DNA from: Jatrophihabitans cynanchi
Lineage (GTDB): Bacteria; Actinomycetota; Actinomycetes; Mycobacteriales; Jatrophihabitantaceae
Length of the DNA: 64,000 nucleotides
Reading direction: 5' to 3'
Assembly (NCBI RefSeq): GCF_027247405.1
Contig: NZ_CP097463.1
Span: 2,852,001-2,916,000 of the forward strand
A program made the translations under genes and the position numbers. The notes beneath the pieces were generated by a model, which saw only the letters and a program-made list of their open reading frames with translations, did no database searches and was not told the DNA's origin. Each line of letters opens with the position of its first letter. The stretch's first letter is position 1. Of the stretch, positions 21,947 through 31,021 are shown piece by piece.

Positions 21947-23311
21947 TCAAGCCTGTGCGGGCCGGATGTTCTGGTTGGTGCGGAACAGGTTGCCCGGATC
22001 GTAGGTCTGCTTGGCGGCGCTGAGCCGGTCGTAGTTCGCGCCGTAGGTGGCGCGCACGCGCTCTTGCCCCTCGTCCATCATGAAGTTGAGGTACCCGCTG
22101 CCGGCCGAGTACGGGTGCAGCGCGTCGTGGTAGTCCTTCGCCCAGCTGCTGATGGCAGCGGCGTTCGCGGGGTCCGGGTCCACGCCGACGATCACCTGCG
22201 AGAACGTCACGTCGCGCTGGGCCCACGCGGTGGCGTCCGCGCCCACCCGGTGCACGGCGCCGTCGACCGGGTACAGGTGCATCTGCGACAGCGGCGTCGG
22301 CGCGGCCTCGGCGAACCGGGCGTGCTCGGCGACGGCCTGGTCCGGGATGGTCCGGAAGAAGTCGCCGCGCCAGTACCACTGCAGCCCCTTGGGGAACAGC
22401 CCGTCGAACGACGCCTGCAGCGCCGGGTAGGGCACCTCGCCGGTGCCGTCCCAGGCCGGCTGCATCGCGCGGACCGGGGCGAACGCGTCGGCAGCGTCGG
22501 CCGGATCGCCGGTGTAGCACCACACGATCGCGCACGCCTTGTGCAGGTGGAACGGCTCGGGGAACGGCGCCACCGGCGGCACCGTCATGGTCGCGAAGAA
22601 GCCGTACAGGTCCTCGTGCTGGGCGGGCAGGAAGTCGCGGTACCAGCTCAGGATGTCGCCGGTGGCCGCACCCGGCCACGCAGTCGGGCCGCCGATCACG
22701 GTCGCGACGGGGTGCAGCCGCAGCGTGAACGAGGTGACGACGCCGAAGTTGCCGCCGCCACCGCGGATCGCCCAGAACAGCTCGGGATTCTCGTCCTCGG
22801 ACGCGGTGACCACCCGCCCGTCCGCAAGCACGATCTGCGCGGAGATCAGGTTGTCGATGGTGAGCCCGTACTTGCGGGACAGGTAGCCGTGCCCGCCGCC
22901 GAGGGTGAGGCCGCCGACACCGGTCGAGCCGACGACGCCCGCCGGCGTGGCCAGGCCGTGCGCGTGGGTCGCGGCGTCGAGCGCCGACAGGGTGGCTCCG
23001 CCCTGCACCCGAGCGGTGCGGGCGTCGGCGTCGACCTCGATCGCCGACATGGGTGAGAGGTCGATGACCAGGCCGTCGTCGATCGTGCCGAAGCCGGGCC
23101 CGGAATGCCCGCCACCGCGTACCGCCACCGGTAGACCGGTGCGGCGCGCTGCGGCAAGCACGTCCTGCACGTCGGTCACCGTGCGGCAGCGGGCGATCGC
23201 CGCGGGACGGCGGTCGATCATCGCGTTGTAGACGGCGCGGGCCTCGTCGTAGCCGGGGTCGCCCGGCGTGACGACGCCGCCGGTGGTGCGCAGGTCGATG
23301 GTCGCGGTCAT
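21947..23311 (-). CDS. FAD-binding oxidoreductase, berberine-bridge (BBE) type
   Basis: A second flavin oxidase like that at 18894-20237. VRGGGHSGPGFG holds the predicted FAD-linking His, GVGGLTLGGGHGYLSRKYG is the second FAD segment, and DPGNLFRTNQNI is the BBE C-terminal motif. At 454 residues it is the normal size. The ATG at 23311 has AGGAG 8 nt upstream; ATG 23317 lies too close to that site. The long open frame reaching back to 26389 on this strand is antisense to the LuxR gene. Substrate unknown. Confidence 0.88.
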   Translation of the reverse strand: MTATIDLRTTGGVVTPGDPGYDEARAVYNAMIDRRPAAIARCRTVTDVQDVLAAARRTGLPVAVRGGGHSGPGFGTIDDGLVIDLSPMSAIEVDADARTARVQGGATLSALDAATHAHGLATPAGVVGSTGVGGLTLGGGHGYLSRKYGLTIDNLISAQIVLADGRVVTASEDENPELFWAIRGGGGNFGVVTSFTLRLHPVATVIGGPTAWPGAATGDILSWYRDFLPAQHEDLYGFFATMTVPPVAPFPEPFHLHKACAIVWCYTGDPADAADAFAPVRAMQPAWDGTGEVPYPALQASFDGLFPKGLQWYWRGDFFRTIPDQAVAEHARFAEAAPTPLSQMHLYPVDGAVHRVGADATAWAQRDVTFSQVIVGVDPDPANAAAISSWAKDYHDALHPYSAGSGYLNFMMDEGQERVRATYGANYDRLSAAKQTYDPGNLFRTNQNIRPAQA

Positions 23312-23410
23312 GAGCATGCTCCTGTCGTAGTACGTCCGGTTCGGCTCCACGATGGGCTCGCGGCGCACCGGTGTCATGACCGGAACGCGCCAACTCGCGC
23401 CGCGACCGCG

Positions 23411-23430
23411 GATAGTCAGATCTGACCATC
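23411..23430. promoter_or_regulatory. Palindromic operator candidate in a divergent promoter region
   Basis: A 20-bp near-perfect palindrome has central core GTCAGATCTGAC and outer GAT/ATC arms, with 9 of 10 pairs matched. It lies between the divergent FAD oxidoreductase and LuxR-type genes. The binding protein is unknown; autoregulation by the LuxR protein is one option. Confidence 0.4.
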
Positions 23431-23464
23431 GAGCCGGTGCCGCCGGCGGCGGTACGGTTTGCAG

Positions 23465-26401
23465 ATGGGGACGGCGCGCCCGGTGCCGCTGCCGCGCCGC
23501 TTCGTCGCGGCCCGCCGGTCGCGGCTGGTCGGCCGTCGCTATGAGCTGGAGTCCCTGGAGCGGATCTGGACCCGGGTCGAGGCGGGCGATGGGCAGGTCG
23601 TGCTGCTCGGCGGCGAGCCCGGCGCGGGCAAGACGCGGCTCGCGGCAGAGGTGGCCGGCGCGCTGCACGAGCACGGCGTGACGGTCCTGGTGGGCGCCGT
23701 CACGAAGGACGCGGGCACTCCCTACCAGCCGTTCGTCGAGATCCTCGACCACCTCTTCGCGCACGCGCCCTGCTGTTCGCAAGCCCACGCGCCCGGCTCG
23801 GTGGAGCAGCACTGCCCGCTGCTCAGCGGCGCGCCGTTCGACCTCGGTCGCGTCTCGGCGCGGGCCGCGCAGCACCTGCCGCCGGCCACCGTGCACGACA
23901 CCGCCGGCGACGAACGGCGCGACCTGTTCGACGCCGTCGCCCTGCTGCTGCGCAAGCTGTCCGAAGCGGTGCCGGTCGCAGTCGTACTCGATGATCTGCA
24001 CTGGGCGACGCTCGACACCATCGCGCTGCTCGAACACGTGGCCGACACCAACGTCGACACCCGGACGCTGCTCGTGGCCACCTTCCGCACGACCGCCCCC
24101 GATCGGTCCGAAGAGCTGAGCGTGCGGCTGGCCGAACTGCACCGCCTCGACGGCGTGCACCGGCTCGACCTTGGCGGCCTCGATACCGACGCGATCACCG
24201 AGTTCGTCAGCGAACACGGCGGGATCCCGAAGCCCGGAGCCAGGGCACCCGCGGCGATCCTGCGCGATCGCACCGGCGGCAACCCGTTCTTCCTGCGCGA
24301 GCTGTGGGACGACCTCGAGCGCCGTGGCGGCCTCGTCGCGCTGCGCGGCCGCCAGCGCATCCCGGCGTCGATCGGGGACACCATCGCCGCCCGGTTGGCC
24401 GGCCTCGGGCCGGCGGTTCGCCAGACCGTCGAGCTGGCCGCGGTGCTGGGCGAGACCTTCGACCTCGCGACGGTGGTGCGCGCGGGGGGCCTGGAACGCG
24501 GCCAGAGCATGGACGCGGTCGATGCGGCCACCGCCGTCGGGCTGATCGAGGCGCTGGACGAGCCGCCGGGCTGGTACGGGTTCGTGCACGCACTCACCCG
24601 GCAGGTGGTGCTCGACCGGCTGGCCGCGGCGCGGCTGCGGCTGCTGCACGCACGCGCCGCGGAGGCGCTCGATCGCGGGCCGGCGAACGTGCCCGCCCTG
24701 TTTCCGCGGCTCGCACACCACTACCTGCAGGCGCACGTACTCGGCTACCACGAGCAGGCGCTGCGCTACGCCACGCTGGCGGCCCGGCACGCCGCGAGCA
24801 GCCTGGCGTACGAGGAGGCCGCCCAGTGGTTCGAGCGGGCGGCCGAGCTGCCCGAGTGCGGACCCGACGAGGTGACCGACGCCCTGTTCGGTGCGGCCGA
24901 CAACCACGTGCGAGCGGGGAACTTCGCACGCGCTCGCGACCTCTACGAGCGGTTGACGCAGCTGCCCGGCGCGCTGGTCCGGCTGCGCGCAGCGATGGGC
25001 TTCGAGGCGGCGAGCTGGCGCCCGGGGCTGGCGGACACCCGCGCCACCGACATGCTGTCCGCGGCCATCGCCGAGTGCGGTCTGGACCACGACGACCTGC
25101 GGTACGTGTGCGCCACAGGCTCGCTGGCGCGTGCGCTCGCGTTCGCCGGCCAGCCGGAGCGCGCCGAGGTCGTCGGCGAGCGGGCGATCGCGCTGGCCCG
25201 CCGCAGCGGCGACCGGTCGGCGATCGTGCACACCTTGCGGACCAGCCTGTGGCGCGGGCTCACCCCGGACGTCGTCGACCGGGAGTTCGATCGGGTGGGC
25301 GAGCTCTCCGCACTGGCGGTGGAGCTCGGCGACTACGAGGCGTTGATCGAGGCGGCGCACTTCGGTGCGGTGTCCAGCTACATCCTGGGCCGGCCCGCCG
25401 ACCTGCAGCGGTACGCCCGGCACGAGCAGGCCGCGGCGCTGGCCGGCAGGCAGCCGTTCATGCACTACACCGCGGCCTGCATGCGCCAGGGCTTCGCCTA
25501 TCTGCGCGGCGACTTCGCTGCCGCCGAGCAGTTGGCCGGTACCGCGCTGGAGGTCGGCGAGTTCGACGTCGATTCGACCGAGGGGCCGCACGGCGTGCAG
25601 ATGTTCATGGCCCGCCGGGAGACCGGCGGGCTGGACGCCGTGCGTGGGCTGATCACCGGCCAGGAGTCCTTCGCCGGGCGTTGGCTGCCCGGGATGCTCG
25701 CGCTGTACACCGAGCTCGGCGCCACCGACGGGGTGCGCCGCGCACTGCGTGCCCTGCTCAACCGCGACCTGCACTCGCGGGTCGATGACGCGCAGTGGCC
25801 GATCGAGCTGGCCTTCATGGCCGACGCCGCCGCCGATCTCGAGGAGGCCGACGCGGTCCGGGCGCTGACCCCGTTCCTCGCCCGCTACGCCGGCAAGAAC
25901 ATCGTTGCCGGCCAGTTCGTCGCCGTGTTCGGCAGTGCCGACCGGTATCTGGCCCGCCTGGCCGAATGCTCGGGCGACCGCGCGGGTGCCGACCTGCTGT
26001 TCGGCACCGCCTTGGAGCTGGACCGGCGGATGAACTCGGACGTGCACGTCGCCGAGACGCTCGCCCGGCACGCTGTCGCGGTACACCGCCGCGGCGACGA
26101 CCCGCCGCGGGCGGCACGGCTCGCCGAACGGGCGCGCGAGGTCGCCGAGCCGATCGGCCAGGTGCGCGTGCTGCGCTGGCTGCGGCCACTGATCGTCACC
26201 GCCGGACCGGACCGGCTCACCGATCGCGAGGTCGAGGTGCTGCGCCTGCTGGCCGGTGGGCTGAGCAACCGCGAGATCGGCGCCCGCCTGTTCATCAGCG
26301 CGAACACGGCCGCCAACCACGTCCGCAGCATCCTGATGAAGACCGGGGCGGCCAACCGCACCCAGGCCGCCCGGTACGCGACCGAGCACGACCTGGTCTG
26401 A
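23465..26401 (+). CDS. Large ATP-binding LuxR family transcriptional regulator (LAL type)
   Basis: A MalT-like signal-transduction ATPase fused to a LuxR DNA-binding domain. The N-terminal AAA module has Walker A GGEPGAGKTRL (about residue 45) and a Walker B-like VVLDDLHWA. A long TPR-like helical region spans about residues 380-890. The C-terminal HTH reads LTDREVEVLRLLAGGLSNREIG. At 978 residues it fits the class. In Streptomyces such proteins often activate secondary-metabolite genes; here it is divergent from the FAD oxidoreductase gene, which may be a target (inference). Confidence 0.92.
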   Translation: MGTARPVPLPRRFVAARRSRLVGRRYELESLERIWTRVEAGDGQVVLLGGEPGAGKTRLAAEVAGALHEHGVTVLVGAVTKDAGTPYQPFVEILDHLFAHAPCCSQAHAPGSVEQHCPLLSGAPFDLGRVSARAAQHLPPATVHDTAGDERRDLFDAVALLLRKLSEAVPVAVVLDDLHWATLDTIALLEHVADTNVDTRTLLVATFRTTAPDRSEELSVRLAELHRLDGVHRLDLGGLDTDAITEFVSEHGGIPKPGARAPAAILRDRTGGNPFFLRELWDDLERRGGLVALRGRQRIPASIGDTIAARLAGLGPAVRQTVELAAVLGETFDLATVVRAGGLERGQSMDAVDAATAVGLIEALDEPPGWYGFVHALTRQVVLDRLAAARLRLLHARAAEALDRGPANVPALFPRLAHHYLQAHVLGYHEQALRYATLAARHAASSLAYEEAAQWFERAAELPECGPDEVTDALFGAADNHVRAGNFARARDLYERLTQLPGALVRLRAAMGFEAASWRPGLADTRATDMLSAAIAECGLDHDDLRYVCATGSLARALAFAGQPERAEVVGERAIALARRSGDRSAIVHTLRTSLWRGLTPDVVDREFDRVGELSALAVELGDYEALIEAAHFGAVSSYILGRPADLQRYARHEQAAALAGRQPFMHYTAACMRQGFAYLRGDFAAAEQLAGTALEVGEFDVDSTEGPHGVQMFMARRETGGLDAVRGLITGQESFAGRWLPGMLALYTELGATDGVRRALRALLNRDLHSRVDDAQWPIELAFMADAAADLEEADAVRALTPFLARYAGKNIVAGQFVAVFGSADRYLARLAECSGDRAGADLLFGTALELDRRMNSDVHVAETLARHAVAVHRRGDDPPRAARLAERAREVAEPIGQVRVLRWLRPLIVTAGPDRLTDREVEVLRLLAGGLSNREIGARLFISANTAANHVRSILMKTGAANRTQAARYATEHDLV

Positions 26402-26410
26402 GCCCCGGGC

Positions 26411-26680
26411 TCAGATCGGGGACAGGCTCGCGTCGGGCAGCAACCGGTCAGTGACCTCGACGACGATGTCGGCCGGCAGCCCGGCGCGGACCGCCGCCCG
26501 GCGGATCGCCTCGGGTGAGGGCGCCTCGTACAGGCAGTAGGTCTTGCGCTTGTCCGCGGACAGGAACGAGTACAGCCACCGCACGTTCTCGTCCGCATTG
26601 ATGCGGTTCACGCCGTCGGCACCGGCGGCATCGAGATCGAGCTCGTCGGCAAACTGTCGCTCGACCATGAAGATCGGCAT
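26411..26680 (-). CDS. DUF4242 domain protein
   Basis: A small 89-residue ferredoxin-like protein beginning PIFMVERQF. The segments ENVRWLYSFLSADKRKTYCLYEAPSPEAIRRAA and the C-terminal DIVVEV strand match the DUF4242 family. One Streptomyces member (SCO4226) binds nickel, but binding residues cannot be confirmed here. It is convergent with the LuxR regulator. A GGGGGG run precedes the ATG. Confidence 0.8.
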   Translation of the reverse strand: MPIFMVERQFADELDLDAAGADGVNRINADENVRWLYSFLSADKRKTYCLYEAPSPEAIRRAAVRAGLPADIVVEVTDRLLPDASLSPI

Positions 26681-26783
26681 AGCGGCCCCCCGGGGTCGTC
26701 GTGCCCGTAAGGCTAGCTCGCCGGCACGACCGGGGACCAGGCACGGCAAGGTCTTGTCACGGCATGGCCGCCTTGCGCCCGGC

Positions 26784-26789
26784 CATAAT
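26784..26789 (+). promoter_or_regulatory. -10 hexamer of the CPBP gene (leaderless candidate)
   Basis: CATAAT ends 6 nt before the ATG at 26796. There is no Shine-Dalgarno. Confidence 0.4.
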
Positions 26790-26795
26790 GGACCG

Positions 26796-27545
26796 ATGAG
26801 CCAGAGCGCGGCCGACCCGGTACGCACCGCCGCGCCGCTGCCGCGGCGCCGGTACGCGCTCGTCGGCACCGCGGTCGTGGTCATGGCACTCGCGCTGCTC
26901 AACGTCGCCGACCATCTCATCCCGCACGGCAGCCTGTGGCTGGGTCCGGTCGGAGCCGTCGCGCTGCTGAGTTTCGCCCGCGCGTCCGGGCTGAGCTGGG
27001 CGCAGCTGGGGCTGGCCCGCGACCGCGCGCGGTCCGGCCTGCTGTGGGCCGCCGGGGCGATCCTGACGGTCGGGCTGATCTATCTCGCCGGGGTGCTGCT
27101 GCCCATGACGCGCACGGCATTCCTGGACGTCCGTTACCACCTGCCCGTGCCCGGTGCACTGCTGACCGCGTTCGTGATCATCCCGGTGGGGACGATCGTG
27201 CTGGAGGAGGTCGCGTTCCGCTCGGTGTTGTGGGGGATGCTCGCCCGGCACGCGCGCATGTGGGTGGTGGTGCTGGTCTCCTCGCTGCTGTTCGGGCTGT
27301 GGCACGTGCTGCCGTCGCTGCACCTGGCCGCCTCGAACTCCGGCGTCGGGGACGCCGCCCGCGGGCTCGGCGCGGCCGCCGGCGTTGCGGTGATCGTCGG
27401 CACGGTGCTGTTCACCGCCGCGGGTGGCGCGGTCGCCGGCGAGCTGCGGCGGCGCAGCGGCAGCGTGCTCGCAAGTGTCGGCATGCACTGGGCGACGAAC
27501 GCGCTGGGCGTGCTGTTCGGGCTGCTCGCCTGGCAGCTGGCCTGA
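26796..27545 (+). CDS. CPBP family intramembrane metalloprotease
   Basis: An integral membrane protein with about seven predicted helices. The catalytic signature is EEVAFRSVLWG (EExxxR) at about residue 141, followed by FGLWHVLPS and HWATNALG, which supply the metal-binding histidines of the CAAX-protease/Abi family. At 249 residues it is typical. Roles in this family include prenyl-protein processing and bacteriocin self-immunity; the role here is unknown. It is followed 3 nt later by a membrane hydrolase gene, so they are cotranscribed. Confidence 0.88.
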   Translation: MSQSAADPVRTAAPLPRRRYALVGTAVVVMALALLNVADHLIPHGSLWLGPVGAVALLSFARASGLSWAQLGLARDRARSGLLWAAGAILTVGLIYLAGVLLPMTRTAFLDVRYHLPVPGALLTAFVIIPVGTIVLEEVAFRSVLWGMLARHARMWVVVLVSSLLFGLWHVLPSLHLAASNSGVGDAARGLGAAAGVAVIVGTVLFTAAGGAVAGELRRRSGSVLASVGMHWATNALGVLFGLLAWQLA

Positions 27546-27548
27546 TCC

Positions 27549-29177
27549 GTGCGGCCTGCCCTACGGCGTTATCTGCGCAGCCTCGATCACGTCGGCGTCA
27601 TCGTCGCGCTCGGGTTCTTCATCCTCTCGCTCACGCCGTCGCTGCTGCCGCGCGCCTGGCCGGTGCAGGGCCTGGTGTCCGGCTTCACGGTGGCCGCGGG
27701 GTACGGCGTCGGGGTGGCCGTCGCCTGGATCGCCCGCCGCATCGGCGTCCCGCAGCCGAGCGAGCTGGCTCGGCTGCGCGCCTGGTTCGTGATCACCGGT
27801 CTCGCCGTCGTCACCGTCCCCGGGATCTTGTGGCTCAGCTCCGGCTGGCAGCGCGAGATCAGGCACGCCGTCGGCATCCACAGCGACAGCCGGTCGCTCT
27901 ATCTCGGCGTGTTCGTGATCGCGGCCGCGCTGGCCGGGGCACTCGTCGGCCTCGTCCGGCTGCTGCGCGATCTGTCCGGCTGGCTCGCGCGCCGGCTGCA
28001 CCGCTTCCTGCCCGCGCTCGTGGCCCGCATCGTCGCGGTGTGCGTGGTGGCAACCCTCGCGATCGGGATCGCCAACGGCGTCGTGTACGACGGGCTGATC
28101 GCGCTGGCCAACTCGACGTTCTCGGTGTCGGACAACGGCAACTACCAGGGCGTCGAGCAACCGGACTCGCCCGAGCGCTCGGGCGGCCCGGACTCGCTCG
28201 TGCCGTGGGGAACGCTCGGACGGGAGGGGCGGGCGTTCGTCGCGGGCGGCCCCGCCGCCACCGAGATCGCGCAGTTCACCGGGCGGCCGGCCGCGGTGCC
28301 GATCCGGGTCTTCGCCGGACTGGACTCGGCCGCCACCCTGGCCGACGAGGCGCACCTCGTCCTGGCCGAACTGCGCCGCACCGGCGCCTTCGACCGTGCG
28401 GTGCTCGCCGTCGCGACGAGCACCGGGACGGGCTGGATCGATCCGGCGCTGGCCGACCCACTCGAGTACATGTTCGGCGGCAACACCGCGATCGCCTCGC
28501 TGCAGTATTCGTTCCTGCCGAGCTGGATCTCGTTCCTGGTCGACGCGGGCAAGGCGCGGCAGGCGGGCCGGCTGCTGTTCAACACGGTCTACGACTACTG
28601 GCGGCAGTTGCTGCCGGAGCATCGGCCACGCCTGGTCGTCTTCGGCGAGAGCCTGGGCTCCTACGGCGCCGCCGCGGCGTTCTCCGGGCCGGACGATCTC
28701 GCGGCGCGCACCAGTGGCGCGCTGTTCGTGGGCACGCCCAACAGCACGCAGAGCTGGCGCGAGCTCACCGACCAGCGCAAGCGCGGCAGCGCGGAGCGGC
28801 TTCCGGTGTACGGCGACGGGCAGACGGTGCGGTTCGCCGCCGGCGCGAAGGACCTGCGCGAGCCGGACGGTTCGCTCAGCTCGCCGACCGTCGTGTACCT
28901 GCAGCACGCGTCCGATCCCATCATCTGGTGGTCGACCAGCCTGCTCTGGCACAAGCCGGACTGGCTCGGCGAGCCGCGCGGCCCGGACGTCATCGGCGCC
29001 ATGCACTGGTACCCGATCGTGACGTTCTGGCAGGTGACGTCCGACCTGATCGCCAGCACCGCGGTGCCGGCCGGCCACGGGCACAACTACGGGCCGGAGG
29101 CGATCACCGCCTGGCAGGCGATCTTGCACCCGCCGGGCTGGACGGACGCGGACACCGCCGCCCTCGCCCAGCGCTGA
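27549..29177 (+). CDS. Membrane-embedded alpha/beta hydrolase (Abhydrolase_9 family)
   Basis: Four or five N-terminal membrane helices (about residues 15-190) precede a predicted alpha/beta-hydrolase domain. The nucleophile elbow is VVFGESLGSYGA (GxSxG) near residue 365. This two-part layout matches Abhydrolase_9_N plus Abhydrolase_9, a family common in actinobacteria with no fixed substrate. At 542 residues it is normal. GTG starts 3 nt after the CPBP stop. Confidence 0.85.
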   Translation: MRPALRRYLRSLDHVGVIVALGFFILSLTPSLLPRAWPVQGLVSGFTVAAGYGVGVAVAWIARRIGVPQPSELARLRAWFVITGLAVVTVPGILWLSSGWQREIRHAVGIHSDSRSLYLGVFVIAAALAGALVGLVRLLRDLSGWLARRLHRFLPALVARIVAVCVVATLAIGIANGVVYDGLIALANSTFSVSDNGNYQGVEQPDSPERSGGPDSLVPWGTLGREGRAFVAGGPAATEIAQFTGRPAAVPIRVFAGLDSAATLADEAHLVLAELRRTGAFDRAVLAVATSTGTGWIDPALADPLEYMFGGNTAIASLQYSFLPSWISFLVDAGKARQAGRLLFNTVYDYWRQLLPEHRPRLVVFGESLGSYGAAAAFSGPDDLAARTSGALFVGTPNSTQSWRELTDQRKRGSAERLPVYGDGQTVRFAAGAKDLREPDGSLSSPTVVYLQHASDPIIWWSTSLLWHKPDWLGEPRGPDVIGAMHWYPIVTFWQVTSDLIASTAVPAGHGHNYGPEAITAWQAILHPPGWTDADTAALAQR

Positions 29178-29201
29178 TTTCGACGGCCGGCGCGTCGTCG
29201 G

Positions 29202-29345
29202 TTACGGGCAGGCGGCGAGGGCAGCGAAGATGTCGATCATGTTGTACGCAGTGGGGAAGTCGGGGGCGCGGAAGCTCAGCGGGCAGGTACCGGGCCACAC
29301 TAGCGATTCCTCGGTCTGCGCCCCGGCACATGGGTAGGCACCCGG
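29202..29345 (-). other. In-frame open extension after the lipoprotein stop codon
   Basis: Directly after the TGA that ends the lipoprotein gene, the same frame stays open for 47 codons to a TAA. The translation looks protein-like, with Cys-Pro pairs and a segment FRAPDFPTAYNMIDIF. It could be the original C-terminus now cut off by a point mutation, a readthrough tail or a separate remnant. There is no ATG start near its beginning. Confidence 0.35.
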
Positions 29346-30032
29346 TCAGCCCGCGGTGTGCTTCAGGGCGAGCGCGGCCACCGCGACGAGTTCGTGCGTG
29401 ACGTCGGCCCCTGACCTGGGCACGATGCTGACCGCCACCGTCCGCTGTCCCGACGCGAGCACCAGGGTCGGTACGTCATAACCGTCGCCCTCGCCGCCGG
29501 TCAACACGGTGGCGGGCAGCGCGCCGACCGTCGTGGGCGACTCGCCCGCGCCGTGGTTCTCGAAGTCGTCGACGGTGACCGGGATCCGCTTCGCCGCGGC
29601 GGCCGCCGAGCCGTACAAGCTGACGCCGATCTCGATCGCCGGCGTGGCCGTCCGCGCCGCCGGGCCGCCGGGCAGGCCGTACCGGCAATTGAGGTAGCCG
29701 AGCCGGTCGATGTCCGCCTCGGCAGCGCCGACGACGAACGAGGTGTTGCCCGGCACGTCCCGTCCGATCGCGTTCTCGACCGACGCCACCGGCAGCGACG
29801 ACGTGCAGTTGCCGGGCAGCCGGCTCTGGCGGTGCGTCGGCGCCGGACCCGGGGTCGTGGCGGCCGGGGTCGGACTCGATCCGGACGGCGTCGCCGGCGC
29901 CGGTCGGGTGACGGTGACGGTGCGGCTGCCGCCCGGCTCGGCCGACGTAGCGCACCCGGCGCTGCCCAGCAGCGCCGCGCAGATGAGGACAACCGGTACA
30001 TGTCGGTCCAGTCCCCTCACCCTGTCGACCAT
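29346..30032 (-). CDS. Secreted lipoprotein, DUF3558-like
   Basis: A signal peptide ends in the lipobox GSAGC near residue 27 (from the ATG at 30032), and a Thr/Pro-rich linker follows. The mature domain has a Cys pair (NCTSSLP and LNCRYGL) and the overall pattern of DUF3558 lipoproteins, which sit on the outer face of the actinobacterial membrane. Function unknown. ATG 30053 is an alternative start. The reading frame continues past the stop for 47 further codons. Confidence 0.65.
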   Translation of the reverse strand: MVDRVRGLDRHVPVVLICAALLGSAGCATSAEPGGSRTVTVTRPAPATPSGSSPTPAATTPGPAPTHRQSRLPGNCTSSLPVASVENAIGRDVPGNTSFVVGAAEADIDRLGYLNCRYGLPGGPAARTATPAIEIGVSLYGSAAAAAKRIPVTVDDFENHGAGESPTTVGALPATVLTGGEGDGYDVPTLVLASGQRTVAVSIVPRSGADVTHELVAVAALALKHTAG

Positions 30033-30085
30033 AACCCCGCTCGCGGCCAACACACGCGCGTGCCGAACCGCGACACAAGCCGGAC

Positions 30086-31021
30086 GTGACGATCACCGCA
30101 CCGGAACACCCGGGCCGGACCGTCGATGACATGACAGCACTGATGCCGGATGCCGAGCAGACCCTGACCCCGATGACGGCCGACGAGCGCGCCCGGTTCG
30201 AGCGCGACGGCTTCCTGATCGTGCGTGGCGCGCTGGATCGTGACGACCTCGCACACGCGCGCAAGGCGATCCTGCGCGCCTACCGCACCGCCGAGGCCGG
30301 CGGCCGCCTCGGTGCGGACCGTGCGTTGCACCAGCTGTCCGCGGTGACCGGCTGCCCGGAACTGGTCTTCCTGCTCGATCACCCCGCGACGTTCCGGTAT
30401 GCGTGGTCGCTGCTCGGGTGGAACGTGCACGTGCATCACTCGCACTTCGACGTGCACCCGCCGGTCACCGGTCACCGCCCGTTCCACTGGCAGTGGCACC
30501 AGGACGGTGGGCGGCAGAACCGCGAGCTGGAGACCGATCCGCGCCCGCGGCTGTCGGTCAAGGTCGGGTTCTGGCTCTCGGACGTCTCGGCGCCCGGCCG
30601 CGGCAACCTGCTGGTGATCCCGGGCAGCCACCGCACGAACTGGCTGCCCGGACCGCGCCGCCGCGACCTGGTGTTCCCGCGGCCGGCCGGCGCCGTCGAG
30701 GTGCTCGCCGAGCCGGGCGACGCGATCGTGTTCGACCGGCGGCTGTGGCACGCGCGCTCGGACAACCGGTCGCCGCTCACCCGGCTGGCCACGTTCATCG
30801 GGTACAGCTACCGGTGGGTGCAGATCCGCGACAACGTGGGCGGCCTGCCGCAGCGGCTGTGGTGGGACGGGTTGACGCCGGTGCAGCGGCAGCTACTCGG
30901 TCACTGCGGTGACGGCTCCGGTGACCAGGCGTGGGGCCACGCGCCGGACACCGTCCCGCTGTACCGGGAGTTGGCCGAGCGCGGCCTGCTGGACGAGCGC
31001 CATCCGCCGCTCAAGCCCTGA
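30086..31021 (+). CDS. Phytanoyl-CoA dioxygenase (PhyH) family protein
   Basis: A predicted Fe(II)/2-oxoglutarate dioxygenase. The metal-binding His and Asp are in WHQDGG, the distal His is in RLWHARSDN, and the Arg downstream (SPLTRLATFIGY) would hold 2-oxoglutarate. At 311 residues it is typical. The substrate cannot be predicted. The GTG at 30086 lacks a clear Shine-Dalgarno, and ATG 30131 is an alternative. It overlaps the convergent thioesterase gene by 11 bp. Confidence 0.85.
   Translation: MTITAPEHPGRTVDDMTALMPDAEQTLTPMTADERARFERDGFLIVRGALDRDDLAHARKAILRAYRTAEAGGRLGADRALHQLSAVTGCPELVFLLDHPATFRYAWSLLGWNVHVHHSHFDVHPPVTGHRPFHWQWHQDGGRQNRELETDPRPRLSVKVGFWLSDVSAPGRGNLLVIPGSHRTNWLPGPRRRDLVFPRPAGAVEVLAEPGDAIVFDRRLWHARSDNRSPLTRLATFIGYSYRWVQIRDNVGGLPQRLWWDGLTPVQRQLLGHCGDGSGDQAWGHAPDTVPLYRELAERGLLDERHPPLKP

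Noticed and set aside
23312-26389. Very long minus-strand frame that extends the FAD oxidoreductase
   Set aside because: It is antisense to the LuxR regulator, has repetitive His/Arg/Gln-rich composition, and the oxidoreductase has its own Shine-Dalgarno and start at 23311.
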